Shown here in pieces: positions 26,533-35,265 of a stretch of 64,000 nt of DNA. Position 1 is the stretch's first letter. Each line of letters begins with the position of its first letter. A program made the position numbers and the translations under genes. Origin of the DNA: Thiohalocapsa sp. (lineage in GTDB: Bacteria; Pseudomonadota; Gammaproteobacteria; Chromatiales; Chromatiaceae); the NCBI GenBank assembly GCA_028277725.1, contig JANQFX010000007.1, forward strand, positions 1-64,000. Reading direction: 5' to 3'. The notes beneath the pieces are model-generated. The model was not told the origin of the DNA. It ran no database searches and saw only the letters and a program-made list of their open reading frames with translations.

Positions 26533-28338
26533 ATGATCCAACGCCTCAACGCCACCGAATCCATCCATTCAGACCGACGCGACTGGCACAACCTGCGCTC
26601 CATGCTGCCGTACCTGTGGGAGTTCCGCGGGCGGGCACTGCTGGCGCTGGGCTGCCTGGTGGTGGCGAAGCTCGCCAACGTCGGCGTGCCCATCGTGTTG
26701 AAGGACATCGTCGACGCCTTCGAGGATAGCCAGACGCAGATGCTGGTGCTGCCGGTGAGCCTGTTGGCCGCCTACGGCGCGCTCAAGCTCTCGTCGTCGC
26801 TGTTCAACGAGCTGCGCGACGTGATCTTTGCGCGGGTGCGCTACCGAGCCATGCGGCGGCTGTCGACCCGGGTGCTGGACCACCTGCACAAGCTCTCGCT
26901 GCGCTACCACCTGGAGCGCCAGAGCGGCGCCGTGAGCCGGGATCTGGAGCGCGGCACCCGCTCGGTGTCCACCATCATGAACTACCTGGTATTCAGCGTG
27001 ATCCCGGTGATGGTGGAGTTCACGCTGGTGGCGCTGGTCTTGCTGAGCAAGTACGCCCTGGTCTTCACGCTGGTGACCTTCGGCACTGTCGCGGTGTACG
27101 TGGCCTTCACCTTCGCCATCACCGAATGGCGCATGGACTACCGCCGGCGCATGAATGTGCTCGACAGCCGGGCCAACACCCAGGCCTTCGACAGCCTGCT
27201 CAACTACGAGACGGTCAAGTACTTCGGCAACGAGCGTATGGAGCTCGATCGGTACGACGGTACGCTGAGCGAGTGGGAGGAGTACGCGGTCAAGAGCCAG
27301 AGCTCGATGTCGCTGCTCAACTTCGGCCAGGGCAGCATCATCGCCCTCGGCGTCACCGGCATCATGTTCTTCGCCGCCAACGGCGTAGTGCAGGGCACGA
27401 TGAGCATCGGCGACCTGGTGCTGGTGAACGCGCTCATGCTGCAGCTGTTCATCCCGCTGGGCTTCCTCGGCATCGTCTATCGCCAGATCAAGTACGCGCT
27501 GGCGGACATGGACCTGGTGTTCAAGTTGCTGGAGCGTGAGCCCGAGATCGAGGACGCCCCCGGCGCGCCGGCGCTCAAGCTCTCGCGCGGCGCCGTGCGC
27601 TTCGAGCGCGTGGGCTTCCACTACCAGCCGGAACGGGAGATCCTGCGCGATGTGGATTTCGCCATTGAGCCGGGCGAGAAGGTCGCGGTGGTCGGCCACA
27701 GCGGCGCCGGCAAATCGACCCTGGCGCGGCTGTTGTTCCGCTCCTACGACGTCACCGCGGGGCGCATTCTGATCGACGGCCAGGACATCCGCGGCGTGAC
27801 CCAGGACAGCCTGCGCGCCGGAATCGGCATCGTTCCGCAGGACACGGTGCTGTTCAACGACAGCATTCGCTACAACCTCGCCTACGGCCGCCGCGAGGCG
27901 ACCTTCCAGGAGCTGCAAAAGGCCGCTGAGCTGGCCCATATCAGCGGTTTCATCGAGGGCCTGCCGGACGGCTGGGATACGGTCGTCGGCGAGCGCGGGC
28001 TCAAGCTCTCCGGCGGCGAGAAACAGCGCGTGGCCATTGCTCGGGCCATCCTGAAGCGGCCACGCATCATGGTCTTCGACGAGGCGACCTCGTCGCTCGA
28101 CAGCCATACCGAGCAGGCCATACAGCAGACCCTGGTCGAGGTGGCCGAGCATCACACCACGTTGGTCATCGCGCACCGGCTGTCGACCATCGTCGACGCG
28201 GACCGCATCCTGGTCATGGATGCAGGGCGGGTCGTGGAGCAGGGCAGTCATACGCGCCTGCTCGCCGACGGTGGCGTCTATGCCGCGATGTGGGAGTTGC
28301 AGCAGCGCGAAGGTGATGAGGTGGCGCGGATGGCGTAA
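26533..28338 (+). CDS. Atm1-type ABC exporter (half-transporter with fused ATPase)
   Basis: The 601-residue protein has six membrane helices (about 35-320) fused to an ATPase domain. Walker A is 'GHSGAGKST' near residue 393, the signature 'LSGGEKQRVAIARAIL' near 497 and Walker B 'IMVFDEATSSLDS' near 517. Features such as 'SRDLERGTRSVSTIMNYLVF', 'NYETVKYFGNE' and 'FGQGSIIALG' are diagnostic of the Atm1/HMT1 branch, which in bacteria exports glutathione-conjugated heavy metals or glutathione polysulfide as a homodimer in the inner membrane. The ATG at 26533 starts the usual N-terminus. It is divergent from the S24-like/adaptor pair, with 183 bp between. In a sulfur-oxidising host, persulfide export would be a sensible role; that is inference. 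Confidence 0.93.
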   Translation: MIQRLNATESIHSDRRDWHNLRSMLPYLWEFRGRALLALGCLVVAKLANVGVPIVLKDIVDAFEDSQTQMLVLPVSLLAAYGALKLSSSLFNELRDVIFARVRYRAMRRLSTRVLDHLHKLSLRYHLERQSGAVSRDLERGTRSVSTIMNYLVFSVIPVMVEFTLVALVLLSKYALVFTLVTFGTVAVYVAFTFAITEWRMDYRRRMNVLDSRANTQAFDSLLNYETVKYFGNERMELDRYDGTLSEWEEYAVKSQSSMSLLNFGQGSIIALGVTGIMFFAANGVVQGTMSIGDLVLVNALMLQLFIPLGFLGIVYRQIKYALADMDLVFKLLEREPEIEDAPGAPALKLSRGAVRFERVGFHYQPEREILRDVDFAIEPGEKVAVVGHSGAGKSTLARLLFRSYDVTAGRILIDGQDIRGVTQDSLRAGIGIVPQDTVLFNDSIRYNLAYGRREATFQELQKAAELAHISGFIEGLPDGWDTVVGERGLKLSGGEKQRVAIARAILKRPRIMVFDEATSSLDSHTEQAIQQTLVEVAEHHTTLVIAHRLSTIVDADRILVMDAGRVVEQGSHTRLLADGGVYAAMWELQQREGDEVARMA

Positions 28339-28409
28339 GCGCCCGAGCTCAGGCTTGTCGTTTGGGTGCGGAGCTCGTCAGTCCCGGGCTCGACACGGCT
28401 ACGGAACGC

Positions 28410-28438
28410 TTGTCTGGATCCTGAAAAGTCACTATAAA
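28410..28438 (+). promoter_or_regulatory. Sigma-70 promoter for the glycine-zipper lipoprotein gene
   Basis: TTGTCT at 28410-28415 and TATAAA at 28433-28438 are separated by 17 bp. The -10 box is followed by an A-rich run, and the start codon of the lipoprotein gene is 32 bp further on. It is one of the cleanest promoters in the window. Confidence 0.65.
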
Positions 28439-28470
28439 AAAGAGGTTGGTGGATAGAATCGAGAAGCTGG

Positions 28471-28722
28471 ATGAAGTATCTGAGCTCGGCTTTCCCAAGG
28501 CTTGCTCTAGTCTTGCCGGCCCTGCTGCTGGTGAGCGGGTGTGCCGGTATGAGTCAGGGTGAACAACGCATGGTATCGGGGGCCGCGATCGGCGCGGTGG
28601 TTGGAGGCCCGGTTGGCGGCGGCATCGGGGCGCTGTTCGGTGCCGGTGTCGGTGCAGGCGTCGGTTATGCCGTGGATCGATCGGCGCAGCCGGCGGGCTT
28701 CGCCGCTGACCCGACCTACTGA
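28471..28722 (+). CDS. Small glycine-zipper outer-membrane lipoprotein
   Basis: This 83-residue lipoprotein has a signal ending in lipobox 'LVSGC' (C24). The mature part carries a glycine-zipper run, about residues 36-66, with GxxxG repeats ('GGPVGGGIGALFGAGVGAG'), as in SlyB/Rcp-type or OsmB-type proteins. Such proteins sit in the outer membrane and respond to envelope stress; the glycine zipper may pack as a helical hairpin in the membrane. A strong promoter lies just upstream, so it is probably an independent, well-expressed gene. It is followed after 157 bp by the sensor kinase gene, without evident linkage. The exact family member cannot be named. Confidence 0.8.
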   Translation: MKYLSSAFPRLALVLPALLLVSGCAGMSQGEQRMVSGAAIGAVVGGPVGGGIGALFGAGVGAGVGYAVDRSAQPAGFAADPTY

Positions 28723-28879
28723 CGACCGCGTGCGTCTGGTCGCACGCGATCGACGCCAGTCTCCTGGCCCATTCGGTTCCTGCCCGGTCGCAGGCGTCGG
28801 CTTCCGCCCGGTCGATACCGGCGTCCTCCTCTAGCGGCCGCCGGTCCTCTGCTATAGTCCCGGCATACCTCCGCCCCGG

Positions 28880-30496
28880 ATGGCGCCTCGCTCCCCTATT
28901 TCGATGCCAGCTCCTCGCCTCATCGACGACCGCCGTCACAGAATGCTGGAGATCCTGCGCGCAGCCCGCCTGCTGTCGCCGCTGGTGACGGTCGTGTTGG
29001 CCTTACTCGGTGCCCTGCTGCTGCTGATGGTGAATCTGCTGGCGCCGGGCCAGGTCTGGCCGAAGTGGGTGTGCCTCGGGTTGCTGCTCACGGGCATGGG
29101 GGCGGCGGTCCTGTCTGCGCAGCGACTACGCAGCCAGTTGTTGCAGCCGCTGGTGACGCTGGAGGACTCCGTCGCCCGTGTCTGCCAAGGCGAGCCCGGC
29201 GCCAGTCGTACACTCACCAATGCCGGCGTGCTGGAGACCATGGCCCGCGGCATCGGCTCCCTCAACGCCGAGCTGACGGACCTCTACGAGGACATGGATA
29301 GCCGAGTCGCCCGCCAGACCCAACGCCTGGCGCAGAAGACCGCGTCGCTGAAGATCCTCTACGATGTCGCCGCCGAGATCACTCGGGCCGATACCCTGGA
29401 AGACCTGCTGCTGCATTTCCTGCGTGTGCTGAAGGAGATGGTCAACGGTCGCGCGGCGACGGTGCGGCTGGTGGCCCCGGACGGCGGCACCCGGCTGGTG
29501 GGCTCCATCGGGCTCGACGACGACCTGGTGCGCCAGCAGGACATGCAGCCGGTGGAGCTGTGCCTGTGCGGCACCGTGCTGTGCCCGGGCGAGATCGTCT
29601 GCGACAACGACGCCCGCTACTGCTCGCGCATCTACGGTCGGCGCATGTTCGCCAGTGACGCGGTGGAAGTGGTCACCGTGCCGTTGAAGCACCACGATGA
29701 ACTGCTCGGCGCCTACAGCATCTTTGTCGAGCGGCCCGGTCTCAGGGAACGAGAGGACATTCTGGAACTGCTCTCCACCATCGGCCAGCACATCGGCGTC
29801 GCGCTGGCCAAGCATCGCTCGGATATCGAGGCCCGGCGGCTGTCCATTCTCGAGGAGCGCTCGTCCCTCGCCCACGAATTGCACGACTCCCTGGCACAGA
29901 CCCTGGCCAGTCTGCGCCTTCAGGTACGGATGCTTCAGGATGCGCTGCGCGGCGCCGACGTCGCACCCCAGGCCCGCGCAGACCTCTCGCGCATCAAGAA
30001 CGGCATCGACGAGGCCCACGGCGAACTCCGCGAGATGCTGTCCAGTTTCCGCGCACCGCTCGATCGGCGCGGCCTGGTTCCGACGCTCGAGAGTCTGGTG
30101 CGACGCTTCGGCCAACAGACCGGCGTGCATGCGGTGCTGCAGGTGAATTGCCGACCCTTCGACGCGGCACCGGTGGAGGAGCTGCAGCTGATCCGCATCC
30201 TGCAGGAGACCCTGACGAACGTGCGCAAGCATGCCGGGGCACAGACGGTCCGGGTGCTGCTGACCCGGGAAGAGAGCGGCGAGTATGTGCTGCTGGTGGA
30301 GGACGATGGCGTCGGCTTCAGTGCCGTACGCAAGGCGGCGGGACGCCCGGGCGAGCACATCGGCCTGTCGATCCTGGAGGAACGCGCCAGACGCATCGGC
30401 GCCAGCCTCGAGATCGAGAGCGAGCCGGGCGAGGGCACCCGGGTCGAGGTCCGCTTCACGGCCGGCCGCGCAGGCACCGCCGAGCAGGCCGCCTGA
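28880..30496 (+). CDS. NarX-like sensor histidine kinase with a central cysteine cluster
   Basis: The 538-residue protein has two N-terminal membrane helices (about 35-60 and 65-85) with almost no periplasmic loop, a HAMP-like segment (about 85-150), a GAF-type central module (about 160-310) and a HisKA_3/HATPase_c kinase. The phosphoacceptor is H335 in 'AHELHDSLAQTLASL'; the ATPase has 'VEDDGVGF' and 'GLSILEERA'. The GAF module holds C228, C230, C235, C241 and C248, like the cysteine cluster of the NarX family. Since it lacks NarX's periplasmic nitrate domain, it is more likely a redox or cytoplasmic sensor. Its stop overlaps the ATG of the response regulator, the evident partner. The ATG at 28880 is used; 28904 is an alternative. 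Confidence 0.88.
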   Translation: MAPRSPISMPAPRLIDDRRHRMLEILRAARLLSPLVTVVLALLGALLLLMVNLLAPGQVWPKWVCLGLLLTGMGAAVLSAQRLRSQLLQPLVTLEDSVARVCQGEPGASRTLTNAGVLETMARGIGSLNAELTDLYEDMDSRVARQTQRLAQKTASLKILYDVAAEITRADTLEDLLLHFLRVLKEMVNGRAATVRLVAPDGGTRLVGSIGLDDDLVRQQDMQPVELCLCGTVLCPGEIVCDNDARYCSRIYGRRMFASDAVEVVTVPLKHHDELLGAYSIFVERPGLREREDILELLSTIGQHIGVALAKHRSDIEARRLSILEERSSLAHELHDSLAQTLASLRLQVRMLQDALRGADVAPQARADLSRIKNGIDEAHGELREMLSSFRAPLDRRGLVPTLESLVRRFGQQTGVHAVLQVNCRPFDAAPVEELQLIRILQETLTNVRKHAGAQTVRVLLTREESGEYVLLVEDDGVGFSAVRKAAGRPGEHIGLSILEERARRIGASLEIESEPGEGTRVEVRFTAGRAGTAEQAA

Positions 30497-31152
30497 TGCG
30501 CGTCCTGCTCATCGACGACCACGCGCTGTTCCGGGTCGGACTGCTGGAACTGCTGGAGCGCCGTGACATCGAGGTCATCGATGCCGTCGGCGACTGCGAT
30601 GTCGGCCTGCGCCTGACCCGCGACTGCGCACCGGACGTCGTGCTGCTGGACCTGCGCATGCCGGGTGCCGGCGGCATCGAGATCCTCAAGCGCATCCGTG
30701 CGGAGGGCCTGGAGCGGCGCGTGGCAATGCTGACCACCTCCACCGAGGAGCAGGATCTGATCGCCGCCCTACAGGCGGGCGCCAACGGCTACCTGCTCAA
30801 GGACATGGAGCCGGACGAACTGGTGGCAGCCCTCTCGGACATCGTCGCGGGGAAGACCGTGGTGGCGCCGGAACTCACCGGTGTACTCGCCCAGGCGCTG
30901 CGACAGGGCCAGGATACTCCGGCGCCACAGCCGCCGCAGAGCAGTGCCGCCGCCGAGCTGACCCCACGCGAGCAGGAAATCCTGTGTCACCTCGCGGCGG
31001 GGCAGAGCAACAAGGCCATCGCACGCGAGCTCGGGATCTCGGACGGCACCGTGAAGCTCCACGTCAAGGCCATACTACGCAAGCTCGCGGTGCGCTCCCG
31101 CGTCGAGGCCGCGGTAATGGCCGTCGAGCAGGGGCTGTGCGTCCGCGACTGA
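30496..31152 (+). CDS. NarL/LuxR-family response regulator
   Basis: A 218-residue response regulator: receiver domain (1-120) with acidic pair D7-D8, phosphoacceptor D52 in 'VVLLDLRMPG', the switch residue T in 'MLTTSTEE' and the conserved lysine in 'YLLKDMEP'. A P/Q-rich linker (about 140-152) leads to a LuxR-type helix-turn-helix ('LTPREQEILCHLAAGQSNKA', 'LGISDGTVKLHVKAILRKL'). It should be phosphorylated by the NarX-like kinase whose stop codon overlaps its start (TGATG) and then activate or repress target promoters. Candidate targets nearby are the rhodanese gene 124 bp downstream and the kinase operon itself; no binding site was identified. Confidence 0.93.
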   Translation: MRVLLIDDHALFRVGLLELLERRDIEVIDAVGDCDVGLRLTRDCAPDVVLLDLRMPGAGGIEILKRIRAEGLERRVAMLTTSTEEQDLIAALQAGANGYLLKDMEPDELVAALSDIVAGKTVVAPELTGVLAQALRQGQDTPAPQPPQSSAAAELTPREQEILCHLAAGQSNKAIARELGISDGTVKLHVKAILRKLAVRSRVEAAVMAVEQGLCVRD

Positions 31153-31275
31153 GGGTGCTCGAGCTTCGGTTTCGCAGCGCGAAACCACCGTTGAAACCGT
31201 GGTTTGACGATCCTCCGCGCAGCATGCACTGCGGCCGGGCACACTGTCCCGAAGCAACCGCAACGGGAGAACCCC

Positions 31276-31761
31276 ATGAAGAACTTTCTCGAGCTGATTC
31301 GCAACTGCCTGACCGAGGTCCGCGAGATCCTGCCCTGGGACCTGGAGGAACGGATGCAGGAGAATCCGGGTCTGTTGATTGTCGACGTGCGAGAGCCTGC
31401 GGAGTTCGATGCCATGCACATCCGCGGCTCGCTGAATGTCCCGCGGGGCATCCTGGAGTCGGCCTGCGAATGGGACTACGAGGAAACGGAGCCCGAGTTG
31501 GTGCGCGCACGCGAACGCGAGGTCGTCGTCGTCTGCCGCTCCGGTTACCGCAGCGTGCTCGCGGCCAACTCCATGCAGGTGCTCGGCTACAGCGACGTCG
31601 CCTCCCTGCAGACGGGGCTGCGTGGCTGGAAGGACTACGAGCAGCCACTGGTGGATGCCGCCGGGCGGGAGGTGGACCTCGACGACGCGGATGTGTATTT
31701 CACTCCGAAGCTCCGCCCGGAGCAGCAGAAGCCGAAGGCGGATTCCAATCGGGCCGCTTGA
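31276..31761 (+). CDS. Rhodanese-domain protein
   Basis: A 161-residue cytoplasmic single-domain rhodanese. After an N-terminal helix that includes 'LIRNCLTEVREILPWDLEE', the fold shows 'LIVDVREPAEFDAMHIRGS', the active-site loop with C87 in 'VVCRSGYRS' and a final 'GLRGWKDYEQPL'. The loop CRSGYR is typical of thiosulfate:cyanide/acceptor sulfurtransferases. A K/P/Q-rich tail follows. It would move sulfane sulfur to thiol acceptors, relevant to sulfur oxidation or cyanide detoxification. The ATG at 31276 has a GGGAG ribosome site. It follows the NarL-like regulator, so it may be controlled by that system. Similar proteins sit next to polysulfide pathways, but no such genes are visible here. 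Confidence 0.9.
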   Translation: MKNFLELIRNCLTEVREILPWDLEERMQENPGLLIVDVREPAEFDAMHIRGSLNVPRGILESACEWDYEETEPELVRAREREVVVVCRSGYRSVLAANSMQVLGYSDVASLQTGLRGWKDYEQPLVDAAGREVDLDDADVYFTPKLRPEQQKPKADSNRAA

Positions 31762-31821
31762 GGGCGCTTGCTCGGAAGACCGCGCTAAAGTCAGGGTGCG
31801 TCGCAACCTCCGTGGTTGCTC

Positions 31822-32790
31822 TCATCCATCATTCCGGTCGCCGAAGCGAGCGGTGGCGGCCGCTTGCTCCGGGGCCAAGTAGGCCAGCGTCTCCGGCGCA
31901 AAGGGCCTCGATGCTAGGCCGAGCCGGGCGAAGCCATCGTCCGCGCAGGTGTTGCCCGAGAGCAGCATGGTGAGCTGATCGCGGGTCACCGGGAACCAGC
32001 TGAAGCGGTCGAGGACGCCGGCCACCGGGCCGATGAACATCACAGGTGCCGGGAGCATGGGCTTTTTCGGCTTGCCGGCCGCGGTGGCGATGGCGCGCAG
32101 GATCTCCTTCCAGGTCCAGGTGTCGGGGCCGCAAAGCTCCAAGGTCTGGCCGCTGGACTCGGGTAGGCTCAGCGCCGTCGCGAAGGCTGCGGCGACGTCC
32201 TCGACGTGCACTGGGCCCAGTTCGAAGCCGCCGGCATTCGTCGGAAGCAGGCCTGTGTAGAACAGCGGCGCCGGCACCGGGCTGTCGATGAGCTCCGCCT
32301 TGAGCTGAGTGCAGAACTCCATGCGCCCGCGCGGGGGGCCGAAGATGACCGACGGGCGGAAGATGGTCCAGTCCAGTCCGGACGCCTTGAGTGCCTCTTC
32401 CGCCGCGAGCTTGGTGGTCTGATAGGGGGTTGCGCCCGCGTCGATGCCGTTGGCACTCATGAGCAGGAATCGCTTGACGCCGGCGGCCTCGGCGACGGCG
32501 ATGGCCCGTTCCGCACCGCGCCGTTGCAGGGCATCGAAGGTGATGCCGCGGCCGGGCTCCTCGCGCAAGATACCGATGAGGTAGATGGCTGCGTCGCAGC
32601 CATCGAAGCAGGACTGCAGCGCGGCTTCGTCCGAGACGTCGCCTGGCACGGCCTCGATGCCGCTGATCTCCGGTAGCTTGTGTTCGCTGCCTGGACGCGT
32701 CAGGACGCGCAGCGCCTGTCCGTCGGCCGACAGCCGATCGATCAGGTAGCTGCCGACGAAACCGGTTCCGCCGATGATGCCGATCTTCAT
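31822..32790 (-). CDS. NAD(P)-binding atypical SDR, NDUFA9-like
   Basis: The 322-residue protein starts with a Rossmann motif 'GIIGGTGFVGSYL' (TGxxGxxG type) and shows 'LLMSANGIDAGATPYQTTKLAAEEAL', which has the Y-x3-K pair as Y-Q-T-T-K. It resembles the atypical SDR group near the complex I NDUFA9 subunit and sugar-epimerase-like proteins. It probably binds NAD(P)H in the cytoplasm, perhaps as a ubiquinone-biosynthesis or complex I assembly helper; the exact substrate is unknown. It starts at the ATG at 32790, preceded by a GAGGG-like site. It converges with the rhodanese gene (60-bp gap) and is divergent from an SDR gene at 33058. Confidence 0.82.
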   Translation of the reverse strand: MKIGIIGGTGFVGSYLIDRLSADGQALRVLTRPGSEHKLPEISGIEAVPGDVSDEAALQSCFDGCDAAIYLIGILREEPGRGITFDALQRRGAERAIAVAEAAGVKRFLLMSANGIDAGATPYQTTKLAAEEALKASGLDWTIFRPSVIFGPPRGRMEFCTQLKAELIDSPVPAPLFYTGLLPTNAGGFELGPVHVEDVAAAFATALSLPESSGQTLELCGPDTWTWKEILRAIATAAGKPKKPMLPAPVMFIGPVAGVLDRFSWFPVTRDQLTMLLSGNTCADDGFARLGLASRPFAPETLAYLAPEQAAATARFGDRNDG

Positions 32791-33057
32791 GGATGTCCCT
32801 CGGGTGCTTGGACGTGGACCTGTTGCCCGGGCCGAGGCTCGGCCCGGGCTCGCCATTGCGCAGACAGTGCGGCACTGCGGGTAAAAATCCAGCCCGCGGG
32901 CTAGGGTTGACTGCGCGTCTGTTTAGCCGGGTTCGGCGGGTCAACAGTGATTGTCCGGCCTTGAATGCCCGGATGCCGCCATTCGTTCGGCTCTTGTCTA
33001 GGCGCTGTGTGCCGTCATGTCCGCGCTCTCACGACAACCTCTTGGAGATTGGACATC

Positions 33058-33759
33058 ATGACGAGACAGCACTTGATCATCGGCGCGAGCTCGGGCATTG
33101 GCTCGGCGCTGCTGCGGGAACTGGCGGACGCGGGGGATGCCGTCCTCCACGCATCGCGCGACCCGGAGCGCGCGCTGGATCTCCCCGGCGCACGGGGCCT
33201 GCGCTGGGATCTGCACGGCGATGCCTTTCCGACGGAGCAATTGCCGGAGCGGCTGGACGGACTTGTCTACTGTCCGGGCGGGATTCGGCTCAAACCCTTT
33301 GAGCGGCTCAAGGAGCAGGACTTCAACGAAGAGTGGGAAGTCAATGTGCTGGGCGCGGTGCGTGCGCTGAAGGCAGCGCTGCCGGCCCTGAAACGCTCCG
33401 AGGGTGCGTCCGTGCTCTTGTTCAGCACTGTTGCGGTGCGCACGGGCATGCCTTACCACGCAGCGGTGGGGGCCGCGAAGGGGGCGGTCGAGGGGCTGAC
33501 TCGTTCGTTGGCGGCGGAGTTGGCACCAACGATTCGCGTCAATGCCATTGCACCCACGCTCACCGATACGCCGCTAGCGCAGAGGCTGCTCGGCACCGAC
33601 GACAAGCGTTCAGCAGCCGAGGCACGGCATCCGCTGAAGCGAATCGCTGACCCTCGGGAGATCGCCCGAACCGCAGCCTGGCTGCTACGCGATGCCCCGT
33701 CGGTAACAGGGCAGGTGATTGCGGTCGACGCGGGTCTGTCGAGTCTCCGGATCTTGTAG
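33058..33759 (+). CDS. SDR-family oxidoreductase with non-canonical YxxxK
   Basis: A 233-residue short-chain dehydrogenase/reductase. The cofactor motif is 'IGASSGIGSALL' and a strand ends in 'FSTVAVRTGMPYHAAVGAAK'. Here the lysine in 'GAAKGAVEGLTRSLAAEL' is present, but the residue four before it is valine, not tyrosine; a tyrosine lies four residues further upstream. The conserved 'RVNAIAPTLTDTPLA' and 'GQVIAVDAG' segments support a classical fold. It may act with another tyrosine or be a non-catalytic member of the family. The ATG at 33058 has a GGAG site. It is divergent from the NDUFA9-like gene. Substrate unknown. Confidence 0.85.
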   Translation: MTRQHLIIGASSGIGSALLRELADAGDAVLHASRDPERALDLPGARGLRWDLHGDAFPTEQLPERLDGLVYCPGGIRLKPFERLKEQDFNEEWEVNVLGAVRALKAALPALKRSEGASVLLFSTVAVRTGMPYHAAVGAAKGAVEGLTRSLAAELAPTIRVNAIAPTLTDTPLAQRLLGTDDKRSAAEARHPLKRIADPREIARTAAWLLRDAPSVTGQVIAVDAGLSSLRIL

Positions 33760-34003
33760 GCAGTTCCCCGACGCGCGACTCGGGATGTCGTGGTGTGCCG
33801 GCGGTGTCGGGGCTGGCCCGGTCGGGCAAAGCGCCCCACCGCATTGGAGGGCGCAAGAGGCTTGAGCCATGGTGGTCGCGGAATGTCAGCCCCGCGGCGA
33901 TCGGCATTCGGGATCGTGCCGGATCGCGGCGCTGGAATGGACGCTCGGAGCTCGGCGAGCCCCGTGTGGCCCTGTGGCCGTTGGAGTCGGTGATGCTTGG
34001 CGG

Positions 34004-34348
34004 TTAGGTCCCGGTGGCGCGCAGGGCGCCTTCCACATCGACCTTGACGAGGCTGCGCACGCGCTGGCGCCGCAACTTGGTCTTCAGGCCCGAGAAGGCA
34101 GTGTCGATGGATTCTTCGGCCTTCTTCTGTGCCTCGCGCACGATGATCTGCCGGCGCGGGGAGAGGCTCGCCACCAACTCGCATCGCACCCGATGGCCGC
34201 GTAGCTGGTCGAACTCCTCGGCGATGCGCACCTGCAGGTCCAGTGCCTGGCCTGGAGCGGATTGCGCGAGGGCGTCTGCGTGACGGTTGATCCTGCGGAC
34301 GAGCTTGCGATCCAACGCAAGCGTATCTCCTGAAATGCGTACGCTCAT
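34004..34348 (-). CDS. HPF/RaiA-like ribosome-associated protein
   Basis: This 114-residue basic protein has the beta-alpha-beta3-alpha pattern of the HPF/RaiA (sigma-54 modulation) family. It starts with a strand ('VRISGDTLALD'), then helix 'RKLVRRINRHADALAQ', three strands ('LQVRIAEE', 'RVRCELVASL', 'RQIIVREA') and a final helix ('AEESIDTAFSGLKTKLRR') rich in arginine. Such proteins bind the ribosomal A and P sites in stationary phase or stress and block translation. It lacks the C-terminal domain of the long form. The start at 34348 has a GAGG site with good spacing. It stands alone, with over 1 kb of gene-poor sequence upstream. It is more divergent than typical HPF, so the function is less sure. 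Confidence 0.68.
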   Translation of the reverse strand: MSVRISGDTLALDRKLVRRINRHADALAQSAPGQALDLQVRIAEEFDQLRGHRVRCELVASLSPRRQIIVREAQKKAEESIDTAFSGLKTKLRRQRVRSLVKVDVEGALRATGT

Positions 34349-34686
34349 TCACTAACCTCGTTGTGACGCGCGCGCGGACGCCCCGGGCGTTGGTTCGCCT
34401 GGGTTGCGCGACGCGCTGAGCTGCTGAGTGGATAGGCTGCGCCCTGTTCGGCGGCCATGGGAATAGAGGTCATCGACGTGTGACCATGCGATTGACAGGT
34501 TTGGTCTAGCGGAGTGCGGTCCCGAGGATGAGCGACCCCTAGCGACGGGTGGCGCGCCGTGGCTCCGTCGGTTTCGGTGCGGTCGCCCCCAATCAGTGCG
34601 TCAGGGTCTGAGGGGCACCGGCCGAGGTTCGCGACGCTTCGTTGCTAGGACTATTTGCTGCGATATCGGTGATCGACACCTATTCA

Positions 34687-34776
34687 CCCAGGTGTGACGT
34701 TGGAGACGATTGGGGTGACCAAGGACTCCAACCCAGGTGTGACGTTGGAGACGATTGGGGTGACCAAGGACTCCAA
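34687..34776. repeat. Perfect 45-bp tandem duplication
   Basis: Two identical 45-bp units (34687-34731 and 34732-34776) lie head to tail. Because 45 is a multiple of three, all six frames stay in phase; two frames (one per strand) read through both units as 15-residue repeats. No further units are seen. It looks like a recent duplication or the remains of a longer array. Confidence 0.8.
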
Positions 34777-35265
34777 CCGGCCTTCAAGGGGCACATCGCT
34801 GAAAACTGCATCGTTGCCAAAATCGACGGATCATCGGGGACCGATCGCGGATCCTCGGTAAAGGTGTCGAAAAGCTATGCCGCCGTAAGGGTTGCGCTGC
34901 GATCGCGTCGTGTTGCGTCGCGGCGGTCGTGTTGGGAGCGCCACAGGCGATGTGTGTTGGCTTCGTGGGTGCGAAAACCGCCTGTTGATTGGGGATAACC
35001 ATACCACAATCCCGCCGCTGGGTAGAGCACTGATGTCGGGGAGGTCGATCCGACACGGTCGAATTCAACCTAAGAAGTAGCAACTGGGTAAGGAGCAGTT
35101 GGGCCGTCGGCTGCTCTTACTGGGCTCAACCCTTGGCAAGGGATGGCGATGCCTGCGGCGTTGTTTCCAGGACGTCGGCGATGGGCAGAGAGGGGTGCGG
35201 CGTGGGTAGAGTTGGAGCGGTCAATTTTCGGCGAACTTTCCGGCACTGCGCAGCTCAAAGAGTGC

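Noticed and set aside
33790..34007. Short open frames between the SDR gene and the HPF-like gene
   Set aside because: No start signal and no family resemblance; R/G/S-rich composition of random frames.
34642..34998. Plus-strand frame with a 15-residue internal repeat over the 45-bp duplication
   Set aside because: No ribosome site, arginine-rich tail typical of non-coding GC-rich DNA; the repeat is explained by the DNA duplication itself.
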